A DNA stretch of 64,000 nt from Pseudomonas sp. DTU12.3 (GTDB lineage Bacteria; Pseudomonadota; Gammaproteobacteria; Pseudomonadales; Pseudomonadaceae): the NCBI RefSeq assembly GCF_004124275.1, contig NZ_CP027218.1:2111501-2175500 (forward strand), read 5' to 3'. Positions 20,699-29,569 of the stretch are shown here, piece by piece. The notes beneath the pieces were generated by a model. It was not told the origin of the DNA and made no database searches. It worked only from the letters and a program-made list of their open reading frames with translations. The position numbers and the translations under genes were made by a program. Within the stretch, counting starts at the first letter, position 1, and every line of letters begins with the position of its first letter.

Positions 20699-21772
20699 AT
20701 GGCCGATACGCGGCGTTGGTTCTGGCTCGGTGGGGTAATCCTGCTTTGCGCGTTTGTCTGGTTGCTGCACCCGATCCTCACGCCGTTCCTGGTGGCGTTG
20801 CTGCTGGCTTATCTGTTCGATCCGCTGGTGGATCGACTGGAAAGGCTCGGTCTGTCGCGCACCTGGGGCGTGATCGCGGTATTTGCCTTGTTCACCCTGA
20901 TCGTTACGGCGCTGTTGCTGGTGCTGGTACCGATGCTTGCGAAGCAGTTGCTGCGTTTGTACGAACTGGCGCCGCAAATGCTCGACTGGCTGCAACACAC
21001 GGCGCTGCCGTGGGCGCAGACGAAGCTGGGGCTGTCGGATGGCTTCTGGAAGTTCGACAAGGTCAAGGCGGCGATCAGCGAGCACATGGGCCAGACCACC
21101 GACATCGTCAGTCTGGTGCTGAGCCAGGCAACGGCGTCGAGCCTGGCGCTGATCGGCTGGTTGGCGAATCTGGTGTTGATCCCGGTAGTAAGTTTCTACT
21201 TGCTGCGCGATTGGGACGTGATGATGGCGAAGATCCGCAGCCTGCTGCCGCGTGATCGCGAAGAGCGCGTGGTCGCCCTGGCCGGTGAGTGTCATGAAGT
21301 GTTGGGGGCGTTCGTCCGCGGGCAGTTGCTGGTGATGCTGGCGTTGGGTGTGATTTATGCGGCCGGTCTGATGATCGTTGGTCTCGAGCTGGGTCTGTTG
21401 ATCGGCTTGATCGCCGGTCTGGCGGCGATCGTGCCGTACATGGGGTTTGTGATCGGCATCGGCGCGGCACTGGTTGCCGGGCTATTTCAGTTCGGTGGCG
21501 ATCTTTATCCAATGTTCGGCATCGTTGCGGTATTCATGGTCGGTCAGGCGCTGGAAGGTATGGTCCTGACGCCATTGCTGGTGGGCGACCGCATCGGTCT
21601 GCACCCGGTGGCGGTGATCTTCGCGATTCTGGCGGGCGGCGAGTTGTTCGGCTTCACCGGTGTCCTGCTGGCGCTGCCGGTGGCGGCGGTCATCATGGTG
21701 CTGGTGCGCCATGTGCACGACTTGTACAAGGACTCCGAGATTTATAGTGGCGTCGACGAACCGGAGTTGTAA
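20699..21772 (+). CDS. AI-2E / PerM family transporter
   Basis: 357 residues, about eight membrane segments, of the AI-2 exporter superfamily (PerM/YdiK). Matches: HPILTPFLVALLLAYLFDPL near the start, VPMLAKQL, PVVSFYLLRDWD and GLIAGLAAIVPYMGF. Homologues include AI-2 exporters and Na/H antiporters; substrate unknown. Starts at ATG 20699 after AACAGGAGTGG. Runs in an operon-like order DUF2066-PerM, with hda 216 bases further on. Confidence 0.9.
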   Translation: MADTRRWFWLGGVILLCAFVWLLHPILTPFLVALLLAYLFDPLVDRLERLGLSRTWGVIAVFALFTLIVTALLLVLVPMLAKQLLRLYELAPQMLDWLQHTALPWAQTKLGLSDGFWKFDKVKAAISEHMGQTTDIVSLVLSQATASSLALIGWLANLVLIPVVSFYLLRDWDVMMAKIRSLLPRDREERVVALAGECHEVLGAFVRGQLLVMLALGVIYAAGLMIVGLELGLLIGLIAGLAAIVPYMGFVIGIGAALVAGLFQFGGDLYPMFGIVAVFMVGQALEGMVLTPLLVGDRIGLHPVAVIFAILAGGELFGFTGVLLALPVAAVIMVLVRHVHDLYKDSEIYSGVDEPEL

Positions 21773-21988
21773 TGGCGAGGGCGACCCGGCGAATAGTCGG
21801 GTTGGCCCGGCTCATGCAGGCATTTGCTGCCCGGATGTGCCAAAGAATCTGTCATGAAACCAGTGTGTTAACGCAAACCTTTGATTTTGCTTGGACTCTG
21901 TCGCATTGTGCGCTCAGCTTCACGGGTATAAACTTCGCAAACTTTACACAGAGGCCACTAACGGTTCCTTGAGAACTGTTCAGTCAGC

Positions 21989-22693
21989 ATGAAACCGATT
22001 CAGCTGCCCCTAGGTGTGCGTCTGCGTGACGACGCCACCTTCATCAACTACTACCCAGGCGCCAATGCCGCTGCACTCGGCTATGTCGAGCGCCTTTGCG
22101 AAGCCGACGCCGGCTGGACCGAAAGCCTGATCTATCTGTGGGGCAAACACGGCGTAGGGCGCACGCATCTGTTGCAGGCGGCTTGCTTGCGTTTCGAGCA
22201 GATGGGTGAGCCGGCGGTTTACCTGCCATTGGCCGAGTTGATGGATCGCGGCGTCGAAATCCTCGATAACCTTGAACAGTACGAACTGGTTTGCCTGGAT
22301 GACTTGCAGGTGATTGCCGGCAAGGCTGACTGGGAAGAGGCGATGTTTCATCTGTTCAACCGCCTGCGTGACAGCGGTCGCCGCCTGCTGATCGCCGCCT
22401 CGACTTCGCCGCGTGAACTGCCGGTGAAACTGGCTGACTTGAAATCCCGCCTGACCATGGCGCTGATTTTCCAGATGCGCCCACTTTCCGATGAAGACAA
22501 ATTGCGAGCCTTGCAATTGCGCGCATCACGTCGTGGTCTGCACCTGACCGATGAAGTCGGACATTTTATTTTGACTCGCGGCACTCGCAGCATGAGTGCG
22601 CTGTTCGATCTGCTTGAACAGCTCGATCAGGCCTCTTTACAGGCGCAACGCAAGCTGACAATTCCCTTCCTCAAAGAAACCCTCGGCTGGTAG
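21989..22693 (+). CDS. hda: DnaA regulatory inactivator Hda
   Basis: AAA+ protein that, with the DNA-loaded beta clamp, promotes hydrolysis of DnaA-ATP and so limits re-initiation. 234 residues. The N-terminal clamp-binding motif QLPLGV is at residues 5-10; the nucleotide loop WGKHGVGRTHLL (51-62) has Arg in place of the Walker A Lys-Thr, as usual in Hda; the Walker B region is LVCLDDLQ near 94-101; it lacks the DnaA DNA-binding domain IV. Downstream is a weak inverted repeat. Confidence 0.94.
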   Translation: MKPIQLPLGVRLRDDATFINYYPGANAAALGYVERLCEADAGWTESLIYLWGKHGVGRTHLLQAACLRFEQMGEPAVYLPLAELMDRGVEILDNLEQYELVCLDDLQVIAGKADWEEAMFHLFNRLRDSGRRLLIAASTSPRELPVKLADLKSRLTMALIFQMRPLSDEDKLRALQLRASRRGLHLTDEVGHFILTRGTRSMSALFDLLEQLDQASLQAQRKLTIPFLKETLGW

Positions 22694-22718
22694 TCATCCC
22701 TTTTATTTCGGGGCTTTC

Positions 22719-22760
22719 AGCGGGTTTCGGCATATTTCAGGCGCCAGAAAACCCGCTTTC
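22719..22760 (+). terminator. Possible terminator after hda
   Basis: AGCGGGTTT pairs with AAACCCGCT across a 21-base loop, followed by TTCC. The loop is long, so the call is tentative. Confidence 0.35.
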
Positions 22761-22853
22761 CTGCACGCTGTGCAGGCCGCGTATCGACTCAAATGGGCTT
22801 AAGCGCTTAGATGTAAACGAGAAACCGAGAAGTCACAAAAAGATCGATTGAAT

Positions 22854-22882
22854 TTGCAAATGAGGTCGATAGCGGGCATAGT
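22854..22882 (+). promoter_or_regulatory. Sigma-70-like promoter of the first NlpC/P60 gene
   Basis: TTGCAA (22854-22859), 17-base spacer, CATAGT (22877-22882). Transcription would start near 22889, about 30 bases before the ATG at 22920, which also argues against the longer upstream starts. Confidence 0.5.
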
Positions 22883-22919
22883 CTCGGCTTCTTTACAACT
22901 ATCAGCCACGGTCGTGCCC

Positions 22920-23537
22920 ATGCTAAAGCGCTTCGCACCCCTCGTGCCTCTCGCACTCGTCACCCTGTTGTTTGGTTGCGCTGCTCATTCTCCAGTTCAA
23001 GAGCAGTCTCAACAGGTTAAAAATTCCGCCACGGCCCAGTCTTCCGTTATTTATCAGGAAGAGCTGGATACCGAAAAAGAACTCAACGAATTCAATGGCA
23101 GCAAGCCTTATCAGCTTCCTGTTCTGGCCGACAGCATCCTCGAACGCGGCATGTCCCTGATCGGTACCCGTTACCGTTTCGGCGGTACCTCCGAAGCCGG
23201 TTTCGATTGCAGTGGTTTCATCGGTTACCTGTTTCGCGAAGAAGCCGGCATGAACCTGCCACGCTCCACCCGCGAAATGATCAATGTGGATGCGCCGCTG
23301 GTTTCGCGCAGCAACCTTGAGCCGGGCGACCTGTTGTTCTTCGCCACCAATGGTCGTCGCGGTCGTGTCAGTCACGCCGGGATCTACCTGGGTGACAACC
23401 AGTTCATTCACTCCAGCAGTCGTCGCAGCGGCGGTGTTCGCATCGACAGCCTGGGTGACAGCTACTGGAGCAAGACTTTCATCGAAGCCAAGCGTGCACT
23501 CGCAAACGCTCCGACCGTAGTCACCGCTCGCAAGTAA
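22920..23537 (+). CDS. NlpC/P60 lipoprotein (C40 peptidase), first
   Basis: 205 residues. Lipobox LLFGC with Cys20 predicts an outer-membrane lipoprotein. The NlpC/P60 domain (about 75-190) has catalytic Cys97 (GFDCSGF), His152 (VSHAGIYLG) and His164 (FIHSS). The family cleaves gamma-D-Glu-diaminopimelate or similar peptide bonds in murein, as MepS does. Followed by a terminator at 23676. A paralogue lies immediately downstream. Confidence 0.92.
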   Translation: MLKRFAPLVPLALVTLLFGCAAHSPVQEQSQQVKNSATAQSSVIYQEELDTEKELNEFNGSKPYQLPVLADSILERGMSLIGTRYRFGGTSEAGFDCSGFIGYLFREEAGMNLPRSTREMINVDAPLVSRSNLEPGDLLFFATNGRRGRVSHAGIYLGDNQFIHSSSRRSGGVRIDSLGDSYWSKTFIEAKRALANAPTVVTARK

Positions 23538-23675
23538 TTCCCCCTGTTGTCGCTGCGCTCGCGGCGACAATCAGGCTGTCGGCAACGGAGTAGACCTATA
23601 CTTTACAAGGTGAAGTTAAAGTCTTACTTGAAGTTTGTCGTATAGCCGCTAGAATCCTGAATCTATATTGATGGC

Positions 23676-23710
23676 AAACCGCCTGCGTGCTCCGCAGGCG
23701 GTTTTGTTTT
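23676..23710 (+). terminator. Terminator between the two NlpC/P60 genes
   Basis: AAACCGCCTGCG, loop, CGCAGGCGGTTT, then TGTTTT. It lies 48 bases before the next gene's start. Confidence 0.8.
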
Positions 23711-23758
23711 CTGTCCATCCGGCAGAGAAAGCCGCAGCCAGATCAGGATGTTCTGCTT

Positions 23759-24295
23759 ATGACGATGTCGGCCCGCCTCACATTGATGCTCTGCGCTGCG
23801 CTGCTCAGCGCCTGCGCCAGTCGCACACCGCCGCCTGCGCCGGTTGCCCGCGCGCCTATGGTATTCGGCCCCTCACAATCCTTTTCACCCGCCGCTGAAG
23901 ACGTACTGTTTCGCGCGCTGGGCCTGGTTGGCACGCCTTATCGTTGGGGCGGCAACACGCCGGATTCGGGTTTTGATTGCAGTGGCCTGATCGGTTTTGT
24001 CTACCGCGATGCGGCGGGCATCAACCTGCCGCGCTCGACGCGTGAGCTGATCGTCATGCAGGCACCGAATGTCGGCAAGGAAGGCTTGCAGACGGGCGAT
24101 CTGATCTTCTTCGCCACCAATGGCGGCTCGCAGGTCAGTCATGCGGGGATTTATGTTGGCGAAGGGCGCTTTGTGCATGCGCCGGCGACGGGCGGCACGG
24201 TCAAGCTCGATAGCTTGTCGAAGGCGTATTGGCAGAAGGCTTATCTAAGTGCCAAGCGGGTGCTCCAGCCTGAGCATCTGGCGCATAACCCATAA
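23759..24295 (+). CDS. NlpC/P60 lipoprotein (C40 peptidase), second
   Basis: 178 residues. Lipobox with Cys19 (LLSAC) and the domain (about 48-170) with Cys74 (GFDCSGL), His128 (VSHAGIYVG) and His140. Very similar architecture to the gene before it, which suggests a tandem duplication that has since diverged. The ATG 23759 is followed by a second ATG six bases later; either is plausible. Probable murein endopeptidase at the outer membrane. Confidence 0.92.
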   Translation: MTMSARLTLMLCAALLSACASRTPPPAPVARAPMVFGPSQSFSPAAEDVLFRALGLVGTPYRWGGNTPDSGFDCSGLIGFVYRDAAGINLPRSTRELIVMQAPNVGKEGLQTGDLIFFATNGGSQVSHAGIYVGEGRFVHAPATGGTVKLDSLSKAYWQKAYLSAKRVLQPEHLAHNP

Positions 24296-24313
24296 ACTAG
24301 CAACACAAAACCC

Positions 24314-24407
24314 AATGTGGGAGCGGGCTTGCTCGCGAAAGCGGTGTGTCATTCAAATCATCATTGACTGATACACCGCTTTCGCGAGCAAGCCCGCTCC
24401 CACATTT
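24314..24407. repeat. REP pair, GTGGGAGCGGGCTTGC type
   Basis: AATGTGGGAGCGGGCTTGCT and its facing copy AGCAAGCCCGCTCCCACATT, separated by about 35 bases. Lies between convergent genes. Confidence 0.93.
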
Positions 24408-24427
24408 ATTATGTGTGAGGCGCTGAG

Positions 24428-25741
24428 TTATTTCGCGGCAGACACTCGCCACACCTTGTTGCCAACATCGTCCGCCACCAGCAAGCCACCCTGCTGGTCG
24501 ATCACCACACCCACCGGCCGGCCCAGCGCGTTCTCGTCCTTGTCGAGGAACCCGGTCAGCACATCCACCGGTGTGCCATTTGGTTTGCCACCGGTAAACG
24601 GCACGAAAATCACTTTGTAACCGCTGTGCGGTTTACGGTTCCACGAGCCATGCTGGCCGATGAAGGCGCCTTCCTTGAATTGTGCCGGCAAGGTATTACC
24701 CTCGGCGAATGTCAGGCCGAGAGAAGCGGTATGCGGGCCAATCGCGTAATCCGGAGCGATAGCCTTGGCCACCAGATCCAGATTCTGTGGCGACACGCGC
24801 ACATCGACATGTTGGCCGTAATAGCTGAACGGCCAGCCATAGAAAGCCCCGTCCTTGACTGAGGTGATGTAGTCCGGCACCAGGTCGCTGCCGATTTCGT
24901 CACGTTCATTGACCGCCGTCCACAGCGCGCCGCTGGTGGGTTCCCACGCCAGGCCGTTGGGGTTGCGGATGCCTGAGGCGAAGATCCGGTGATTGCCGGT
25001 CGCCCGATCGACTTCCCAGATCGCCGCGCGACCTTCTTCTTTATCCAGGCCGTTCTCGCCGACGTTGCTGTTCGAACCAACCGTCACGTACAGCTTGTTG
25101 CCGTCCTTGCTGGCGATAACGTTTTTGGTCCAGTGATGGTTGATCGTGCCGCCGGGCAGGTCGGTAACCTTGATCGGTTGCGACTTGATCTCGGTCGCGC
25201 CGTTTTCATAGTGAAAGCGCAGCAAGCGATCGGTATCGGCGACATACAGATCATTGCCGACCAGAGTCATGCCGAACGGTGAATTGAGGTTTTGCAAAAA
25301 CACTGTGCGCGTCTCGGCCACGCCATCGTGGTCGGCATCGCGCAGCAGGGTGATGCGGTTCGGGCTTGGCACGCCGGCGCCGGCCTTGCCCATGACCTTC
25401 TTCATGACCCAGCCACGAATACCGCTGCTGTCGTCAGGTTTCGGCGGGGCATTGGTTTCCGCAACCAGCACGTCGCCGTTGGGCAGCACATAGAGCCAGC
25501 GCGGGTGATCAAGACCTTCGGCAAAGGCCGCCACTTGGGTGCCGGCCGCCGCTGTCGGTTTGCCGCCCTGGGGCCAGCCGATTGCCGGGGCGATGTTCAC
25601 CGTCGGGATCAGAGTCTTGTTTGGTTCGGGCAGTTTCGGTGACGGGCCGGTGCCGTCGGAGACTTGCAGGCTGGAGGATTCACCGCAGGCGGCGAGCCCT
25701 CCGGCGAGGGCGATGACGAAAACGAGCTGGGGCTTGCGCAT
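24428..25741 (-). CDS. PQQ-type sugar dehydrogenase / sorbosone dehydrogenase-like lipoprotein
   Basis: 437 residues. Lipobox GGLAAC with Cys19 anchors it to a membrane. The rest is a six-bladed propeller of the soluble glucose/sorbosone dehydrogenase kind: [74 protein letters not shown] and the end [11 protein letters not shown]. In relatives these loops bind PQQ and Ca; the substrate here is unknown. ATG follows AGGGAAGATCAGCA. Confidence 0.88.
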   Translation of the reverse strand: MRKPQLVFVIALAGGLAACGESSSLQVSDGTGPSPKLPEPNKTLIPTVNIAPAIGWPQGGKPTAAAGTQVAAFAEGLDHPRWLYVLPNGDVLVAETNAPPKPDDSSGIRGWVMKKVMGKAGAGVPSPNRITLLRDADHDGVAETRTVFLQNLNSPFGMTLVGNDLYVADTDRLLRFHYENGATEIKSQPIKVTDLPGGTINHHWTKNVIASKDGNKLYVTVGSNSNVGENGLDKEEGRAAIWEVDRATGNHRIFASGIRNPNGLAWEPTSGALWTAVNERDEIGSDLVPDYITSVKDGAFYGWPFSYYGQHVDVRVSPQNLDLVAKAIAPDYAIGPHTASLGLTFAEGNTLPAQFKEGAFIGQHGSWNRKPHSGYKVIFVPFTGGKPNGTPVDVLTGFLDKDENALGRPVGVVIDQQGGLLVADDVGNKVWRVSAAK

Positions 25742-25807
25742 TGCTGATCTTCCCTATGAATGCATTCCTAATCATAGAGGAGGACGCAAGCCCGATGGTT
25801 CAACTGC

Positions 25808-26392
25808 TCAGCCGCGGGCTTCCTTGAAGAGCACGGCGATGCCCGGGTGATAGTTGCCGGCTTCGCTGCGCAACTTGCGGTAGGCGTAGGGGAAATACCA
25901 GGCGACGGCGCAGGTATGTTCCTTTTGCAGATCGTCGACCATGTCCTGCAGCTCTTCGGGGCTGGCACTGTGCTGGGCTTTTTGCGGGGCGACGAACAGG
26001 CAGCCAAGCTTCAGGTCACTGGCGAAGCTGATGCGTTTGGCGTCGCTGGTAATGTCCAGCAAGGCTTGGGTCAGGTTGAGATTATTCACTCGAGGCCAGC
26101 GCTGGGTGGCCTGAATGTAGGCGCGATCTTCGGCGCCGGCGATAAACAGATCGGCGCGGGCATTGCGCTCGCCTTCTTCGTTCTGTTTGCGCGTGGGGGT
26201 GTCGGTGAGGGTGACCAGCTCGGCCATCCATGCCGCTGCCGAGAGCAATCCGAGATTGGCTTTCTCGTCGTGCCAGTAAGGCGTGTCGCTGTCGCCGCGC
26301 ACGGCGTTGTAGCGGTCGATACAGTCAAACCAGCGTTCAAGCATCGGGCGCAGGAATTCCAGGCGCGGGTTGCTGATGATCATGCCTTGCAT
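25808..26392 (-). CDS. Conserved protein of unknown function
   Basis: 194 residues, soluble, no signal peptide or membrane segment. Not recognised beyond resemblance to Pseudomonas hypothetical proteins. It is rich in Trp and Arg (YWHDEKANLGLLSAAAWMAE) and ends LFKEARG. The ATG at 26392 is chosen because AAGGA lies eight bases before it; ATGs at 26383 and 26437 are alternatives. It is divergent from the cobalamin riboswitch operon, about 170 bases away from the aptamer. Confidence 0.6.
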   Translation of the reverse strand: MQGMIISNPRLEFLRPMLERWFDCIDRYNAVRGDSDTPYWHDEKANLGLLSAAAWMAELVTLTDTPTRKQNEEGERNARADLFIAGAEDRAYIQATQRWPRVNNLNLTQALLDITSDAKRISFASDLKLGCLFVAPQKAQHSASPEELQDMVDDLQKEHTCAVAWYFPYAYRKLRSEAGNYHPGIAVLFKEARG

Positions 26393-26561
26393 CGTAATCA
26401 TCCTTATTGTTGTGATGGGCTTTTTCGAGAAAAACATGGCTCTTTGATATCATTTGTATCAGTGTGGCACAAGATTGGCGCCAGTTAATTGATCGGCGGC
26501 AGTTATTCGCCCGCCGGCCCCCTCTTTAATTGACGCTCCACCCCCAACCCTCTAACCTTCG

Positions 26562-26776
26562 CGGCTTGTTTCAGGTGCTCTGTGACCGACGTCGACAGAG
26601 TGAAACAGGGAAGCCGGTGAGGGTTGTCTTCAAGCGAAGACTGGCCACGATCCCGGCGCTGCCCCCGCAACGGTAAATGAGTGAACACTGCGTCGAATGC
26701 CACTGCTCAACAGCGGGAAGGCGCGCAGTCAGGCCAACGCCGCTCATGAGCCCGGAGACCGGCCTGATCCATCCAG
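26562..26776 (+). promoter_or_regulatory. Cobalamin (B12) riboswitch
   Basis: Characteristic blocks appear in the right order: a 5' stem CAGGTGCTCTGTGACC, then GGGAAGCCGGTGA (26608-26620), GCCCCCGCAACGGTAA (26661-26676) and the B12 box GAGCCCGGAGACCGGCCTGA (26748-26767). It heads the cob operon and should bind adenosylcobalamin and reduce expression. A hairpin with a T-run follows directly (26778-26807). The first part of the 470-base gap before it (26393-26561) holds the promoter region. Confidence 0.93.
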
Positions 26777-26777
26777 C

Positions 26778-26808
26778 GGCATCACGGTGGGCGATGCCAG
26801 GCTTTTTG
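26778..26808 (+). terminator. Riboswitch expression-platform terminator
   Basis: GGCATC and GATGCC enclose a nine-base loop and are followed by AGGCTTTTTG, two bases after the riboswitch core and 55 bases before cobO. This fits transcription termination upon ligand binding. Confidence 0.6.
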
Positions 26809-26862
26809 CCGTCTATTCTTGTGCCTGCCCGCCGTTATCCAGCCCCAACGGAGAGCTCCCCC

Positions 26863-27474
26863 ATGACTGATTCCCCCGAGCGCGACGAACGCCATCTGGC
26901 GCGTATGCAGCGCAAAAAAGCCGTGATCGACGAACGCATCGCCAACTCTCCCGACGAGTGCGGCCTGGTGCTGGTGCTGACCGGCAATGGCAAAGGCAAA
27001 AGCAGTTCGGCGTTCGGCATGCTCGCGCGCGCCATGGGCCACGGCATGCAGTGCGGCGTGGTGCAGTTCATCAAGGGCCGCAACAGCACCGGCGAAGAAT
27101 TGTTTTTCCGCCGCTTCCCCGAACAAGTGCGCTTCCACGTGATGGGCGAGGGCTTCACCTGGGAAACCCAGGACCGTCAGCGTGACATCGCTGCTGCCGA
27201 AGCCGCTTGGGCAGTCTCCCGCGAGCTGTTGCGTGATCCGTCGATCGGTCTGGTGGTGCTCGATGAATTGAACATCGCCCTCAAGCACGGCTACCTCGAT
27301 CTCGATCAAGTGCTCAGCGATTTGCAGGCGCGGCCACCGATGCAGCACGTGATCGTCACCGGTCGTGCGGCCAAGCCGGAAATGATCGAGATGGGCGACA
27401 CCGTCACCGAAATGGGTATGCTCAAACACGCCTTCCAGGCCGGCATCAAAGCGCAGAAAGGCGTCGAACTTTGA
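26863..27474 (+). CDS. cobO: Cob(I)yrinic acid a,c-diamide adenosyltransferase
   Basis: Adds the 5'-deoxyadenosyl group to the cobalt of corrinoids. CobO/BtuR/CobA type. 203 residues. The P-loop GNGKGKSSSA (41-50) and the ending QAGIKAQKGVE are family hallmarks. The ATG 26863 follows GGAGAGCTCCCCC. First gene behind the B12 riboswitch; the stop overlaps the TTG start of cobB by four bases. Confidence 0.95.
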   Translation: MTDSPERDERHLARMQRKKAVIDERIANSPDECGLVLVLTGNGKGKSSSAFGMLARAMGHGMQCGVVQFIKGRNSTGEELFFRRFPEQVRFHVMGEGFTWETQDRQRDIAAAEAAWAVSRELLRDPSIGLVVLDELNIALKHGYLDLDQVLSDLQARPPMQHVIVTGRAAKPEMIEMGDTVTEMGMLKHAFQAGIKAQKGVEL

Positions 27475-28922
27475 ATCAACCACGTCACTGCCCGGCGGTG
27501 CTCATCGCCGCGCCGGCTTCCGGTCAGGGCAAGACCACCGTTACCGCCGCGCTCGCCCGATTGCATCGCAATCAGGGGCGCAAGGTGCGCGTGTTCAAAT
27601 GCGGCCCGGACTTCCTCGACCCGATGATTCTCGAGCGTGCCAGCGGTGCGCCGGTGTATCAACTGGACATGTGGATGGTCGGTGAGCAGGAAAGTCGTCG
27701 TCTGTTGTGGGAAGCCGCCGCCGAGGCGGATCTTATTTTGATCGAAGGCGTGATGGGCCTGTTTGACGGCACGCCGTCGAGTGCCGATCTGGCGCGGCAT
27801 TTTGGTGTGCCGGTGCTCGGCGTGATCGACGGGACAGCGATGGCGCAGACCTTTGGTGCGCTGGCGTTGGGCCTGGCGAAGTACCAACCGGATCTGCCAT
27901 TTGCCGGGGTTTTGGCCAACCGGGTCGGCACGTTGCGTCATGCGCAATTGCTCGAAGGCAGCCTTACAGAAGGTCTGCGCTGGTACGGCGCATTGTCGCG
28001 CGAGACCGGCATCGAACTGCCGAGCCGTCATCTCGGTCTGGTGCAGGCCAGCGAGTTGAATGACCTCGATGTGCGACTCGACGCCGCCGCAGCAGCGCTC
28101 GCCAGCAGCTGCGAGGTAGCGCTGCCACCGGCCGTGGAATTTGCCGCGCCGGACGTTATCGCCGTCGAGCCTTTGCTGAAAAATGTGCGCATTGCCGTTG
28201 CGCGTGATGAGGCGTTTGCCTTCACCTATGGCGCGAGTCTCGATCTGCTGCGCGCGATGGGTGCCGAGTTGAGCTTTTTCTCGCCGATCCGCGATAGGCA
28301 ACTGCCAGACGCGGACAGTCTGTATCTGCCGGGCGGTTATCCGGAATTGCATCACGTGGCATTGTCGCAGAACACCGCGATGCTCGAGGCGATCCGTGCG
28401 CATCATGCGGCGGGGAAACCGTTGCTCGCTGAGTGCGGCGGGATGCTGTATCTGCTCGATTCGCTGACTGATGTTGAAGGCAAGCGGGCTGAGCTGGTCG
28501 GATTGTTGACCGGTGATGCAGTGATGCAGAAACGTCTGGCGGCGTTGGCGTTGCAGGCGGTGGATCTGCCGGAAGGTTCGCTGCGTGGGCACACTTATCA
28601 TCATTCGCTGACGACGACCGAGCTGACCCCGATTGCCCGAGGGTTCAGCCCGAATGGCGGGCGTGGGGCTGAGGCGGTTTATCGTGAGGGGCGGATGACG
28701 GCTTCTTATGTGCACTTTTACTTTCCGTCGAATCCTGTGGCTGTCGCTGCACTGTTTGCACCAGAATTTGAGGCCGCCTTCGCGAGCAAGCCCGCTCCCA
28801 CAGTGGCCAATGTGCTTCCTGAAGAAATGCAATCTCCTGAGGATGGGGGCAGGCTAGCTGATGCATTGCCTGAAGAAACCAGATCCCCTGTGGGAGCGGG
28901 CTTGCTCGCGAAGAGGCCATGA
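27471..28922 (+). CDS. cobB: Cobyrinic acid a,c-diamide synthase with REP-encoded C-terminal tail
   Basis: ATP-dependent amidation of the a and c side chains of (hydrogeno)byrinic acid with glutamine. Dethiobiotin-synthetase-like N-half with P-loop PASGQGKTTV and LIEGVMGLFDG; class I amidotransferase C-half with nucleophile Cys322 (LAECGGML). Start is TTG inside the cobO stop. The expected family end is about residue 432 (after AVAALFAPE); the last 51 residues are translated from two REP units and contain FASKPAPT and GAGLLAKRP. The stop overlaps bluB by ATGA. Function is probably kept because the tail lies beyond the catalytic domains. Confidence 0.93.
   Translation: MNQPRHCPAVLIAAPASGQGKTTVTAALARLHRNQGRKVRVFKCGPDFLDPMILERASGAPVYQLDMWMVGEQESRRLLWEAAAEADLILIEGVMGLFDGTPSSADLARHFGVPVLGVIDGTAMAQTFGALALGLAKYQPDLPFAGVLANRVGTLRHAQLLEGSLTEGLRWYGALSRETGIELPSRHLGLVQASELNDLDVRLDAAAAALASSCEVALPPAVEFAAPDVIAVEPLLKNVRIAVARDEAFAFTYGASLDLLRAMGAELSFFSPIRDRQLPDADSLYLPGGYPELHHVALSQNTAMLEAIRAHHAAGKPLLAECGGMLYLLDSLTDVEGKRAELVGLLTGDAVMQKRLAALALQAVDLPEGSLRGHTYHHSLTTTELTPIARGFSPNGGRGAEAVYREGRMTASYVHFYFPSNPVAVAALFAPEFEAAFASKPAPTVANVLPEEMQSPEDGGRLADALPEETRSPVGAGLLAKRP
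28775..28917. repeat. REP pair inside the 3' end of cobB
   Basis: CTTCGCGAGCAAGCCCGCTC (28779 on) and GTGGGAGCGGGCTTGCTCGC (28890 on) face each other within the open cobB frame. The middle carries a second, weaker duplication, CTGAAGAAA at about 28818 and 28870. The right unit ends two bases before the bluB start. Confidence 0.92.
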
Positions 28923-29569
28923 CAGACAACGCATTCTCCGAAGCCGAGCGCCAAGCCGTCTATCGAGCCATTGCCGAGCGCCGCGACATGCGCCACTTCA
29001 CCGGCGGGACGGTCGAGCCTGAGTTGCTGCGGCGTCTCCTTGAGGCCGCCCACCAAGCCCCAAGCGTCGGCCTGATGCAGCCCTGGCGCTTCATCCGCAT
29101 CAGCGACCGAAACCTGCGCGGCCAGATCCAGAACCTCGTCGAAGAAGAACGCATCCGCACAGCCGAAGCACTGGGCGAGCGCAGTGACGAGTTCATGAAA
29201 CTCAAGGTCGAAGGCATCAATGACTGCGCCGAAGTGCTGGTCGCGGCGCTGATGGATGATCGCGAGAAGCACATCTTCGGGCGCCGCACGTTGCCGGAAA
29301 TGGACATGGCTTCGTTGTCCTGCGCGATTCAAAACCTCTGGCTGGCCTCGCGTGCCGAAGGGTTGGGCATGGGCTGGGTCTCGCTGTTCGAGCCGCAGGC
29401 ACTCGCCGATTTACTGAAATTGCCGCAAGGCGCTAAACCTCTGGCCGTTTTGTGCCTGGGCCCGGTCAAGGAATTCTATCCGGCGCCGATGCTGGTACTC
29501 GAAGGGTGGGCGCAGGCGCGTCCGCTCAATGAGTTGCTGTATGAAAATTATTGGGGAGTGAGTCAATGA
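28919..29569 (+). CDS. bluB: 5,6-dimethylbenzimidazole synthase
   Basis: Oxygen-dependent conversion of FMNH2 to DMB, the lower ligand of B12. 216 residues, nitroreductase fold. Features: [10 protein letters not shown] near the N-terminus, [14 protein letters not shown] (flavin contact) near 46-59, [22 protein letters not shown] near 139-160. Marks the operon as aerobic. ATGA overlap with cobB; AGAGG a few bases before the start comes partly from the REP unit. Overlaps cobD by ATGA. Confidence 0.95.
   Translation: MTDNAFSEAERQAVYRAIAERRDMRHFTGGTVEPELLRRLLEAAHQAPSVGLMQPWRFIRISDRNLRGQIQNLVEEERIRTAEALGERSDEFMKLKVEGINDCAEVLVAALMDDREKHIFGRRTLPEMDMASLSCAIQNLWLASRAEGLGMGWVSLFEPQALADLLKLPQGAKPLAVLCLGPVKEFYPAPMLVLEGWAQARPLNELLYENYWGVSQ

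Noticed and set aside
27306..28832. 508-codon frame antisense to cobB
   Set aside because: Opposes a clear CobB with intact motifs; no protein family seen.
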